From: Paramoeba atlantica
Lineage: Eukaryota; Discosea
DNA length: 64,000 nucleotides
Reading direction: 5' to 3'
NCBI GenBank assembly: GCA_977017575.1
Contig: CDRNVI010000015.1
Span: 310,001 to 374,000, forward strand
Shown here: in pieces, positions 54,820-63,467 of the stretch
How positions within the stretch are numbered: the first letter of the stretch is position 1
Layout of the letters: each line of letters opens with the position of its first letter
The notes under the pieces: model-generated
Told to the model about the DNA's origin: nothing
Databases searched by the model: none
What the model saw: the letters and a program-made list of their open reading frames with translations, nothing else
Position numbers and translations under genes: made by a program

Positions 54820-56307
54820 ATGCACTGTCCTCTACACCGTTCCTATGGTAGGAACTTCTTTAGGCCGCGTGCTTACAGTCTCAGCATGAATCGCGTTCCG
54901 ATTTATGGAAACTTTACCTTTTTCCGTTCATATTCGGAGGCGATGATGCTCTCTCAAAGTAATATCGAAAGGCCGCGCTACGATAATAAAGGCAGACAAC
55001 ATGGACTTGATCGAGTATATAAACTTGGAGACTTAGAACCAGGAGACTGGATTTGTGTTGATTGTAAAACTATAAATTACCGTCGTCGAATCGATTGTCG
55101 CCGCTGTGGTAAATTGAATTCCTCAAAAGCATCGCATCCCATGGAAAATGCTGAGGATAAGATGCGAACTTGGGAATGCAAAAGATGTGGCTTACACAAT
55201 GAGATAGGATACGCAAAGTGCCGGCACTGTAACTCTAATTCGCCTCCTGGATTACTTTCCCCACGTGACGGTGACTGGATCTGCTCTTCCTGTTTCTTTT
55301 TCAACTTCGCCAAAGAAGAGAAATGCCAAAAATGTCATAAGGCACTTTCCGACGAAAAACGCATTTCTGTACAAGGGCCGAAACGCACACAAGTGTGTTC
55401 CTGGCGTTGTGTATGTCGACATCGAAATTTACACGGTTGCATGAAGTGCACTAAGTGTTTACTTGATATTCCGGCCGAAATCTCTGCTTTGATTAAGTGC
55501 ACGCCACATTCCTTTACTTGTCACACGTGTCACATGTTAAATTTTATTCCACACCTAGTATGTTCCTTTTGCGGAACAACGCGAGCCGACAAAACGCCAC
55601 CCTACGAAGTTCCTGGGTGCTGGAAATGCTCGCTGTGTAGCATGTGGTCCGCTCCTTTTAGGCCGAACTGTACACGATGCAACCGTCTTCGAGACCTTAC
55701 ATGCTTGGTGACTCCCTCTCAAAATTTAGCAAAATCGCCTCTTTTAGCAGGCAGACCGGGAGACTGGATGTGTCACTGTCGCAGATGTAATTTTTCCACC
55801 ATGCAGCATTGTCCACGGTGTCAAACGCCGAAGTCGGATGTCAGAAACAAACCCTTTGCTCCATCCGGTAATCATTGCCTAGTTAGTGACGAGACGTTTG
55901 CAATTGTGATGTATACCCAATTTTTGTTACCGCAGGGCTTTTGGTCTTGTCATTCCTGTGGGTGCGTCAATGCCATCTGGGTCAGCAAATGCTTGAAATG
56001 CAATGAACCTTACTCGAATAATTCTCTCGCCACGGATGCCTCGTGTCATTGGACACTTCGCGAGTGCAGGCAAAAGAAAACTCCTGAAGAAGTTTATAGT
56101 GGCATGAAAACATGGCAATGCAAATTTTGTGAAATTGAAAACAGTATTTTTCATGCTTTTTGTGTTAAATGCAGATCATTTAAAGTTCAGACTGATTTGT
56201 CGCTCCCTAGAGGCTATAAATATTGCACTTATTGTTCTCACATCAACTCACGCGCTAGAGGAAAATGCTTCAGATGTCCTGGTCTTTTAGAGTCTTCAAA
56301 GTCTTAA
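54820..56307 (+). CDS. Protein with ten RanBP2-type zinc fingers, likely mitochondrial
   Basis: A 495-residue paralogue of the protein at 44051, with matching design. The N-terminus RSYGRNFFRPRAYSLSMNR, then FFRSYSE, is a likely mitochondrial presequence. Fingers include GDWICVDCKTINYRRR, RTWECKRCGLHNEIG, GDWICSSCFFFNFAK, HSFTCHTCHMLNFIP, GFWSCHSCGCVNAIW, KTWQCKFCEIENSIF and a last one, YCTYCSHINSRARGKCFRC. I count ten. Fingers 4 and 7 have shortened first pairs (WRCVCRH, WMCHCRR). The final finger and its R-A-(R)-G-K-C-x-R-C-x-G-L end match the paralogue best. RNA binding in mitochondria is inferred. It begins six bases after an acceptor-like AG. Confidence 0.82.
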   Translation: MHCPLHRSYGRNFFRPRAYSLSMNRVPIYGNFTFFRSYSEAMMLSQSNIERPRYDNKGRQHGLDRVYKLGDLEPGDWICVDCKTINYRRRIDCRRCGKLNSSKASHPMENAEDKMRTWECKRCGLHNEIGYAKCRHCNSNSPPGLLSPRDGDWICSSCFFFNFAKEEKCQKCHKALSDEKRISVQGPKRTQVCSWRCVCRHRNLHGCMKCTKCLLDIPAEISALIKCTPHSFTCHTCHMLNFIPHLVCSFCGTTRADKTPPYEVPGCWKCSLCSMWSAPFRPNCTRCNRLRDLTCLVTPSQNLAKSPLLAGRPGDWMCHCRRCNFSTMQHCPRCQTPKSDVRNKPFAPSGNHCLVSDETFAIVMYTQFLLPQGFWSCHSCGCVNAIWVSKCLKCNEPYSNNSLATDASCHWTLRECRQKKTPEEVYSGMKTWQCKFCEIENSIFHAFCVKCRSFKVQTDLSLPRGYKYCTYCSHINSRARGKCFRCPGLLESSKS

Positions 56308-57374
56308 AATTCTTATTACGTAAGTACCGGGTACTACCCTCATTCGTACACTTGGTTACATGCCGTGTCTTGGGAAAGGAACGGTCTGCACAGGGTATGT
56401 TTTTCTGGAAAAGGTCATAATATTCATCAATATTAAGACGGAAATTAAGAAAACTTTAATTAAGGAAATAATTTCGTGTCACAAAGAAATCTTTCTTAAT
56501 TAAAATCTTCCTTGATTTCCGTTTCTACGGTTTTTTGAACTTATAATTATAATTATAATCACTTATGGATGTGAAACTGGTGAACCTGGAGGGGAGTAAA
56601 AGTTGTTATCTTAGCCACTTGCTATCACAAGTTCACATATAAGCGCTTCAAATAGATAATCGTTCTAATCCTATGTCAGTAAGGTTATCAAGCTCATGAG
56701 GCATGGATGTTCTAGTGATTCTTCGGAACGTATATTGCCGATCACTTTGCCAAAGTGAGTTTCTAGAGCGCCTATAATTGTTTGACGTAGAACGCACTCG
56801 TGCTCACAAACGAGTTCATTGAACTTAAGAGTTTCATCCAGAGCGTGCTCTCGGTCACTTTCACTCATTTCGAAAATGGAGCGAAACCAGAGAACTTTTC
56901 TTTCAATCCACCTTTTTTATGGTCTAAAAACAACCTAAGTAAAGTCCACTACAGTAGAAAAGTGGCCGTTGTGGCTTGCACAAGTTGTCACTGGCTTGCA
57001 GTGGCAGTACGCATGAGGTCCATTAAGGAAAGTAGTGACAGAATTCTAGTGACAGGATACTAGAAAATTAATAGAAATCACAAAAAAGAGGAATCGAAAA
57101 AATGAGGTTGACCCATATTCATATTTGGGGATATCTGAATTTGTTTTCCTAAAACAAAAAAAATATCGATCGAATCGGTCGAAGTTGCATTTATAATTAC
57201 TTATGAAAGACATAGGAATTATAAGTCATAAGAGAGTAAAAGTGTGAGTTCAAGGCGTATTTATAATTACTTATGGAGGGGGGAGTAGTATAGTATCATA
57301 ACATAATATATGTTTTTATGAAGAACTGCCCTTTGTGTTGGCTCGGATAAGGCTAATATTGCAACGGATATCTT
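56308..57374. other. Spacer with inverted repeats
   Basis: About 1.07 kb. The arms gacggaaattaagaaaactt (56432-56451 approx.) and its inverted counterpart up to 56525 (ccttgatttccgtt) form an imperfect hairpin, possibly a small MITE. tttataattacttatg occurs at about 57190 and 57260. Short frames on both strands near 56671-57063 overlap and have no motif, and I do not accept them. Confidence 0.5.
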
Positions 57375-59102
57375 ATGATAGAATCGCTGCAAGATCACAG
57401 TGACAAGTGGAATCGGCCGCACTGGGGTAGCCTTTTGATGTATGTCATGGCCAGTATGGCTGCTGGAGGAGCCTATGCAACAATAATACGATTTCCGGCC
57501 CTAGCCTACCTGCACCACGGCATGCCTTTCTTTACAGCTTACAAAATTTGCCTTACGTGTTTGTGTTTTCCCATGATGATCCTTGAGGTGGGAATTGGTC
57601 AAGTGCAGCAAACCGGGTGCGTTGACGCACTCTCAGAAATTCATCCTCGTCTGTACGGAGCGGCGTTAGCATACGTGCTCGTCGGTAGTATATTCAGTAC
57701 TGCTTATGCAGCTGTTGTTTTCTCGTGGAGCGAAATTTACATTTGGGAGGGCGCTTTTACGGCTAAAGAAAATCTTTTTAGCAACGTGCAACAAGCCGTG
57801 CATTTTTTTGAATCGTACGTGATGAAAGTGGACGCCCGTGCTACCGTGGTAGACGGATGGCATTTTCAATGGCACGTCTTGGTTGCCATATTTTTTCTAT
57901 ACTCTCTCGCAGCATGGGGGGTAGGAACCGGTATCGCCACCTGGCCGCGCACTCTCTTTATCAGCTTTCTCGTACCGTGTCTAGTTGTGCTCGCACTTCT
58001 TGGGGTGGTCCTTGCGGATCCTGGTTACCACCCCGGGCTTCGAGCCTTCTTTGTCATGGAGCCCAGTGTTATGTATAGCACGCAACTCTGGAGCGACGCA
58101 TTTAGCCAAGCGCTACTAAGTCTTGCGTTGGGTAGAGGAATTATGTTAACATATGGTTCCTTTCACAAGCCAAGTCACAACAATCTTAAGTACTGTACCT
58201 GGACAGTTCTATTGCAAAGCCTGCTTAGTTTTGCCGTTGGTCTTTGTACATTCGGTGTTCTCGGCACCATACCACCCGATACGTTGTTGACTGCTCCCTA
58301 TCATGACCTCTATATTGCGTTTATTGTGTACCCTGTCCTGTGTGCTTCTCTTCCGCTCGGGGGTGTACTGCTTTCCGTATTTTTTCTTCTCCTGTTTTTC
58401 CTGGGAGTTGCCGCGCTTACTCCCGCCTTGCATACAATACAATCCCTCTTGCAGGCAAAATTTACTCACACCCATCCAGCTTTACTTTTGTCTCTCATCT
58501 GTGTTCTTTGTGTTTCGATCAGCACGGTCTTTTGCTTTCCGTATTTGGGATATCGCCTACTCTTGTCGTTGGATATGCATCTCGTTGATTTCTGTTTGCC
58601 TTTTCATGCCCTTTCACTTAGCATCGGGGCGGGCTACATGTGGAGCTCGCACAGTATGGCACGAGAGGTACGCGAGCTGGGGCACAACGGTGTTCGACGA
58701 CTCCTTGATTACATTCCTGTGGGAGTGCAACATAGCATAGGGAATCTTCGCGAGGCATTAAGAAAAGTTGGAAAGAGGAACGTCGATGGCTTTCTGTTCC
58801 CTTTACTCATTAAAATGGTTCTTCCGGTGGTGTGTGCCTTAGCCATCACGGTCACGATTCGCACGGCGTGTAAAATATACCTCTGCGGTTCTCCGCAGTA
58901 CTCTACTTCCACATATTTCATTGGCATCGGGATTTCGGGAATTACTGTTCTTCTCACTCTCGGAGGGTTAGTGTTCGGTGGGAACAGAGAAAAATTTCCA
59001 TTGCCTTGGTCAGACGAACTGCGATGGGAGTCACTTGTTCACCACAAACGATTGCTTCCGTTTTCTTCTTTTGAAGCGGACACTTCGCAAGATTTAATTT
59101 GA
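57375..59102 (+). CDS. SLC6/neurotransmitter:sodium symporter family transporter
   Basis: A 575-residue membrane protein with about 12 hydrophobic helices. TM1 reads SMAAGGAYATIIRFPALAYL, matching the GLGNVWRFP signature of the SLC6/LeuT family with the RFP intact. The following HGMPFFTAYKICLTCLCFPM and ILEVGIGQ match the GG.F...Y....G.P....E...GQ block. Sodium-coupled import of amino acids or related solutes is the family role. At the sodium site the conserved Asn of GLGN is Thr here, so ion use may differ. The C-terminal tail (PWSDELRWESLVHHK) is short and basic. Surface or internal membrane location is not shown. Confidence 0.85.
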   Translation: MIESLQDHSDKWNRPHWGSLLMYVMASMAAGGAYATIIRFPALAYLHHGMPFFTAYKICLTCLCFPMMILEVGIGQVQQTGCVDALSEIHPRLYGAALAYVLVGSIFSTAYAAVVFSWSEIYIWEGAFTAKENLFSNVQQAVHFFESYVMKVDARATVVDGWHFQWHVLVAIFFLYSLAAWGVGTGIATWPRTLFISFLVPCLVVLALLGVVLADPGYHPGLRAFFVMEPSVMYSTQLWSDAFSQALLSLALGRGIMLTYGSFHKPSHNNLKYCTWTVLLQSLLSFAVGLCTFGVLGTIPPDTLLTAPYHDLYIAFIVYPVLCASLPLGGVLLSVFFLLLFFLGVAALTPALHTIQSLLQAKFTHTHPALLLSLICVLCVSISTVFCFPYLGYRLLLSLDMHLVDFCLPFHALSLSIGAGYMWSSHSMAREVRELGHNGVRRLLDYIPVGVQHSIGNLREALRKVGKRNVDGFLFPLLIKMVLPVVCALAITVTIRTACKIYLCGSPQYSTSTYFIGIGISGITVLLTLGGLVFGGNREKFPLPWSDELRWESLVHHKRLLPFSSFEADTSQDLI

Positions 59103-59261
59103 TTCAAATGTACACTCACAGTGAGTGTAGTGAGTCACTACACACGAATAAAACAACAAACTTTCGAATTATACGAGCCTTAGAATCGATCTTTGGGGTG
59201 CATTTATTTTTTGGTCAACATTCCTCTTATTTCTTATCTCACATATTGACTTGATATACAC

Positions 59262-59993
59262 ATGCGCAGTAAACCAGAGGCAGCGCGAGACCACAAAAGA
59301 AAGCGATCACAGTTGCCGCCGAAGAATGCTTCCCCTGAGATACAAAGTAGAAAGGTCTCGACGCAGCCTCAACCGGCTCAAGCGCATGGAACATCGAACA
59401 GCTCTGCTAACCTCCTGGAGACCAATTCCACTCACACGCGTCTCTCTATTCCTAATCCCCCTTTGACGTTGCCTTCCACACTTCAGACTCCACAAGGCCA
59501 AATATTGCGACGTCCGCAAACTTATCTTGGTCAGCATCCTGGAGTCATTCGTCAAACGTTCTCCTTGGGTGCGACATCAAAGCGAGCCTCAGAACGTTCT
59601 CCCTCTCCGCTTGTTCCGACCCCGAGAAGTTCTCATCGGTTTGACCCCAAAGGGTCTGCGATTTCGCGTCCTCCGTTTCCCACTCAAGTCTCGCGTCGGC
59701 AACCGATACTTCCGTTGGATTCGCTTGATGCTCAAATGGTTCGCACCGGGCCTCACCCTACCGTATACCGTCACGTGATCGCCGGAGCCGACCCACAGCA
59801 ACTTGAACTGGACAGCACCAGCGCAACCCCCAGTTCTGGAATCCGAAATGTTCTCGGGAATGGACCCTTCTTTCCTAAATGCTCCCAAATAGATCCCGTA
59901 CTCGAGGAACGGGGAAAACAGTGGACGAATGAAGTCGCGAACTTTTTTTCCGAAATTGATAAGCGTTCGTTAAATGTTTGTATATCCGAATAA
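59262..59993 (+). CDS. Disordered basic protein, unrecognised
   Basis: A 243-residue protein rich in Ser, Pro, Arg and Gln, probably disordered for its first 200 residues. Basic clusters (ARDHKRKRSQLPPK) could be nuclear signals. The last 35 residues (LEERGKQWTNEVANFFSEID, then KRSLNVC) look helical and may be the only folded part. There is no recognised domain. The ATG at 59262 is preceded by pyrimidine-rich ttcctcttatttcttatctc. Its codon use is richer in C than the flanks, which supports coding. Confidence 0.5.
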   Translation: MRSKPEAARDHKRKRSQLPPKNASPEIQSRKVSTQPQPAQAHGTSNSSANLLETNSTHTRLSIPNPPLTLPSTLQTPQGQILRRPQTYLGQHPGVIRQTFSLGATSKRASERSPSPLVPTPRSSHRFDPKGSAISRPPFPTQVSRRQPILPLDSLDAQMVRTGPHPTVYRHVIAGADPQQLELDSTSATPSSGIRNVLGNGPFFPKCSQIDPVLEERGKQWTNEVANFFSEIDKRSLNVCISE

Positions 59994-60497
59994 TGGGGAA
60001 TAGGGCTTCTTTGGCAAACAATTGATCGTGCCTATAAATATGAAGGTACACTATGTGTCGCACAGTGACTAGGGTGTCTCATGACTACACGTTGGGTAGG
60101 CTATCGTTTTGTCAATTAGTCGATTTCTTGGTGAGATGTGTGCAAAGTAAAATTTTAGGCTGGCATTCCGAAGTTGTAGATGAAACCGAAAGCCTACATT
60201 GGTTACAACGAAAGACATGTGCAAAGTTACATGATAAGAGACATTCACCTCATTCTCTAGTAATTAGTAAGTTTTAGTCTGTCTCTGAATAGTCTAGTCT
60301 ATTCTCTGAATAAATTTTGTTCTCCACATTCGGACAGTGATTTCTCAGCATAAAGAGCATTGAGTTATCTACACGGACAATACTACACTCACATTGTATC
60401 AAACTAGTGGGAGCGTGAAGTATTTTATACTTCTCTTTTTTCAAATAGGGAATTAACTTCGAATATTTCTAATAATTTTTGCCTTTGGTCTGGTTTT
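59994..60497 (+). promoter_or_regulatory. Spacer with acceptor-like site
   Basis: A 74-residue frame at 60053-60277 has no motif and is not accepted. Near the end, acttctcttttttcaaatag carries AG at 60447-60448, about 50 bases before the ATG at 60498. Confidence 0.4.
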
Positions 60498-60983
60498 ATG
60501 CCCTGGTTTTTAAGTTGGCGACGTATCGCATGTAGCGCCATGAGCGCGGGCCTTGCCGGCACTCAGTTGTATTGGATAGCAGCCTCTGAACTTCGGTTTC
60601 GCGATTCTCACACGTGGAAAAGCACTAAGGGTACTATAACGCGCAACTATTATGCCCCAGAAATGCTTGGTGCGACAAATTTGGAATATACTTTTGTCGT
60701 AGATGGAAAAGAATACCAAGGGAAACGATTAAGGAGTGGATCGATCTGGAATGAGGAAAGCCTTCAGCAACCACAATTCTTTCGCGAAGGATCTCCGACT
60801 GTTGTCTACTACGATCCGCATGATCCTACACAGAGTGCAATATCTTTAGCCCCGGATCGAGGTACACAATTTTTACTAGTCATAAACGTTCTGTGCGGTC
60901 TAACATTTGCTTATCGCGCTGTCCGATGTCCTGGGATCCTTCCTGGAACAACGCATTACGCATGGAAACGAAACAAAGTTTGA
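60498..60983 (+). CDS. DUF3592-type membrane protein
   Basis: A 161-residue protein with hydrophobic helices near both ends (residues 8-29, and 122-139, LLVINVLCGLTFAYRAV). Between them is an extracytoplasmic-type domain of DUF3592 pattern: TWKSTKGTITRNYY, YTFVVDGKEYQGKRLRSG, and FREGSPTVVYYDPHDPTQSA. The family's (V/Y)YYDP.(D/N)P motif is clear. Its function is unknown; two membrane anchors flank a beta-rich domain. The family is widespread in bacteria and some eukaryotes. Confidence 0.7.
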   Translation: MPWFLSWRRIACSAMSAGLAGTQLYWIAASELRFRDSHTWKSTKGTITRNYYAPEMLGATNLEYTFVVDGKEYQGKRLRSGSIWNEESLQQPQFFREGSPTVVYYDPHDPTQSAISLAPDRGTQFLLVINVLCGLTFAYRAVRCPGILPGTTHYAWKRNKV

Positions 60984-61131
60984 CTTCCAGCTTTAATGGC
61001 TCAATAATTGTGGTTGGAAACTATTCGAAGTTGGACTCTTAAACGTAGTTCTTGTCATAATTTTATTTAATGGCTTTAACCGTCTCATTTAATTCCAGTT
61101 ATACATTATTTTGAAGTATTGGTTACTCTTC

Positions 61132-61473
61132 ATGTCAAAGCATCACTCAGACACACTGTTGTGTCGGAAAAGAGTGGGCACAGCTCTTGGCAAAGTATGT
61201 TCCCGATGTGAAGGTAGATGTCCAATTTGTGACGCTCACTGCCGTTCAGAAACAGCTGTTCAAATATGCGACGAGTGTAATTTTCTAATGGGAATCCAAG
61301 AACCAAAATGCATCATATGCAATGCTAAAGGGGCTAGAGCGCAGGCGTATTACTGCCATGAGTGTACCATGCAAGGACTGGATAGAAATGGGTGTCCTCA
61401 GGTAGTTTCACTTGGTTCTGCTCGTCTAGATGCAATTTTTGAGAAGTCTCGAAAAGATCGCGAAAATAGATAA
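61132..61473 (+). CDS. PHF5A: SF3b subunit PHF5A/RDS3
   Basis: A 113-residue protein from the ATG at 61132; the frame is open from a TTG earlier, but MSKHHSDTLLCRKRVG aligns with the start of PHF5A (MAKHHPDLI.CRK). It is a small zinc protein of the SF3b part of the U2 snRNP that helps recognise branch points. The knot of CxxC pairs is intact: VCSRCEGRCPICD, ICDECNF, CIICNAKG, YYCHECTMQGLDRNGCPQVV and then LGSAR. Human PHF5A is 110 residues. An acceptor-like AG lies at 61097-61098 after taaccgtctcatttaattcc. Confidence 0.93.
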   Translation: MSKHHSDTLLCRKRVGTALGKVCSRCEGRCPICDAHCRSETAVQICDECNFLMGIQEPKCIICNAKGARAQAYYCHECTMQGLDRNGCPQVVSLGSARLDAIFEKSRKDRENR

Positions 61474-61762
61474 AGAAGTCCACCTAATTTTCTAGCCTCT
61501 ATTGTGACACTTTTGGACACTCTTCACAATGAATCATACTTCACTATCACATGCTTCCTATCGCTCGATGGTGCTCCACAATGCTTGATTTCTCAACAAA
61601 TCCTTCGGAGAGAACAGGCCGTTCTAACTTTTTTTATTTCTCAATAAAATCATAACAAAAACATAGGTTATAATCGGTCATTCATTATTAAATTTATTAA
61701 TGTGTGGCTTACGTCATTCTTAAACTGTTGCCATCTACTTCCGTTTTTCATTCAGACGCCCC
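61474..61762 (+). promoter_or_regulatory. Spacer ending in an acceptor-like site
   Basis: Pyrimidine-rich tctacttccgtttttcattc, then AG at 61754-61755, seven bases before the ATG at 61763. No gene is visible in the rest. Confidence 0.45.
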
Positions 61763-63205
61763 ATGCTACGACACTTTTCCACAAACCGCCTCTCCTTTGA
61801 GGACTTAAACGACACTACGGAGGATTTCCTCCACGAACGCATCGCTCGCCGACCCTGTGTACTTGGACCCGGAACCGAATTCTTTCTCGATGGCAAACCC
61901 ATCGAACCCATGCTCAGCTCCGCAACCATCACCAAAGCCTTCAGTGGGAGTCACCTCGATTTAAGCGCCTTCAGTCCCGACCTCACCGACGACACCCTCG
62001 GCACCCCCGCCACCCCCCCACTCGGGTCACCCCCTTCCCTCACCCCTCTACGTCAAAACGACCCCTTCCGTTACCCCCACCCCCCCGACCCCCCCTCCCG
62101 TACCCCCGAAAAGCCCCACACCACCGCCGTCCTTGGGGCCCAAAACTACCTCGCGGGGTACACCATCCACGCCCTCCTTGAGCGCGGCCATGAGGTCCGG
62201 GTCATCGTCCCCGACCCCCCGACCCTCCGACGGCTGCGCCCCCTGCAGCAACGCGCCCGGGACGCCCACCGCCTCTCCCTCCACCTCCTCCCCGCCCCGG
62301 GCCCCGATGCGTCCTACGACGAGATCCTCTACGGGGTCGACACCGTGTTCGTTGTCCAGCACGCCGGGGCCGCCCACCTCCCCTCCCCCGGGGCCCTCGA
62401 GGCGTTCACCCGGGTCGTCGGGTCCCTCCGGCGGTGCAGGGAGCCCTCCCAGAGGGACCCGCGGCGCGTGGTGCTGACCGGGCCCTCGGTGAGTGCCGCG
62501 GGGGGGCGTCCGGGGACCGGGGAGGGGGGTGAGGGTCAAACGGTGTGGGAACCGTTCGAGGAGGTCGCGGCGGAGGCCCGGGTGGAGTGGGTGAGACTAC
62601 AGCCCGGGTTGGTGATTGGACCGGTGGGGTGGGGGGATGTGGCGGATGCGACGAGGGTGGTGGAGGATTTGGTGGTGGGTTCGGGGGGGTTTCCGTTTGC
62701 CCCGCGGACGGTGTGGAATTTTGTGGATGTGCGGGATTTGGCCGCGGCGAATGTTGCGGCGATGGAGAGTGCGCGGGTGGTACCGTACGCTTCGGTGGTG
62801 GGGGCGACGTTGACGTTGCCCCAGATTGGGCGATTTCTTATTCAGCTCTACCCCTCGTTGCGCCCCCCTACCAGGGATGCGCCTCATTGGCTTACGATTG
62901 TGCTCACGCTGTGGCGTCACCCCCGGACGAACCTGCGACGGTTGTGGCACAGTCTCGACAATCACCCCTCTGGTCTCGAGGAATCGGAGCAAAAAGATCT
63001 TTGTGTGCGCTATACCCCTTGGCAGCGTACAGTGGAGGATATTGTAGATCAGTTGGTAGCGGAGGAGCTGCTGGTAGTTTCGCCGGAATCCACGAGTTCG
63101 TGGAGTTTTGCGTCGTATGGTGCCGGCATCGCAGCCATTCTTGGAGTGTTGTGCGGTGGTTGGAAGTTTTTAAACTGGCGCAGAAAATATGTGAAATCTG
63201 ATTAA
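61763..63205 (+). CDS. Extended SDR-like (3beta-HSD/NmrA type) protein, degenerate, with base-skew switch
   Basis: A 480-residue protein. After a 120-residue N-terminal extension rich in Pro, the Rossmann part begins VLGAQNYLAGYTIHALLERG, then HEVRVIVPD. The usual GxxGxxG is G-A-Q-N-Y-L-A, so two of the three glycines are lost. WVRLQPGLVIGP and WNFVDVRDLAAANVAAMES match the later blocks of extended SDR proteins. No YxxxK catalytic pair can be seen. A single membrane helix (YGAGIAAILGVLCGGWKFL) lies near the C-terminus. Wobble bases are C-rich up to about 62,430 and G-rich from about 62,500. Binding of a nucleotide or sterol-like ligand without oxidoreductase activity is possible. Confidence 0.65.
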   Translation: MLRHFSTNRLSFEDLNDTTEDFLHERIARRPCVLGPGTEFFLDGKPIEPMLSSATITKAFSGSHLDLSAFSPDLTDDTLGTPATPPLGSPPSLTPLRQNDPFRYPHPPDPPSRTPEKPHTTAVLGAQNYLAGYTIHALLERGHEVRVIVPDPPTLRRLRPLQQRARDAHRLSLHLLPAPGPDASYDEILYGVDTVFVVQHAGAAHLPSPGALEAFTRVVGSLRRCREPSQRDPRRVVLTGPSVSAAGGRPGTGEGGEGQTVWEPFEEVAAEARVEWVRLQPGLVIGPVGWGDVADATRVVEDLVVGSGGFPFAPRTVWNFVDVRDLAAANVAAMESARVVPYASVVGATLTLPQIGRFLIQLYPSLRPPTRDAPHWLTIVLTLWRHPRTNLRRLWHSLDNHPSGLEESEQKDLCVRYTPWQRTVEDIVDQLVAEELLVVSPESTSSWSFASYGAGIAAILGVLCGGWKFLNWRRKYVKSD

Positions 63206-63467
63206 TTTTATGACGGTGAGGTGGTCTACGGAGAGACGTTTATGTGTTACGCAATGATCTATCCTTGAATGAAAACTTGAATAATATTCAAGATATCGTT
63301 TTCCCTTCTTTTAGAATAAGATGCAAATGCTTCAATTTTTTTACAGACTATTTTTTTAGTAGGCATCATTATGGCTACAGTTAAATATTGCGGACTAACT
63401 ATATTTTACACTACGGAGACAGCCCCTGGTTGGAAGTTTAGTTTCTTTTCCTCGTACTTTTTCTTTC
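63206..63467. other. Spacer before the QTRT1 gene
   Basis: AT-rich and without visible gene. Just before the ATG at 63468 is the pyrimidine run gtttcttttcctcgtacttt, then ttctttc. Confidence 0.5.

Noticed and set aside
56671-57063. Overlapping short frames on both strands
   Set aside because: No motif, mutually overlapping, and AT-rich context with inverted repeats.
62048-62992. Long - strand and alternative + strand frames in the SDR gene
   Set aside because: Gly/Pro/Arg low complexity made by G and C runs; the frame from 61763 alone shows SDR blocks.
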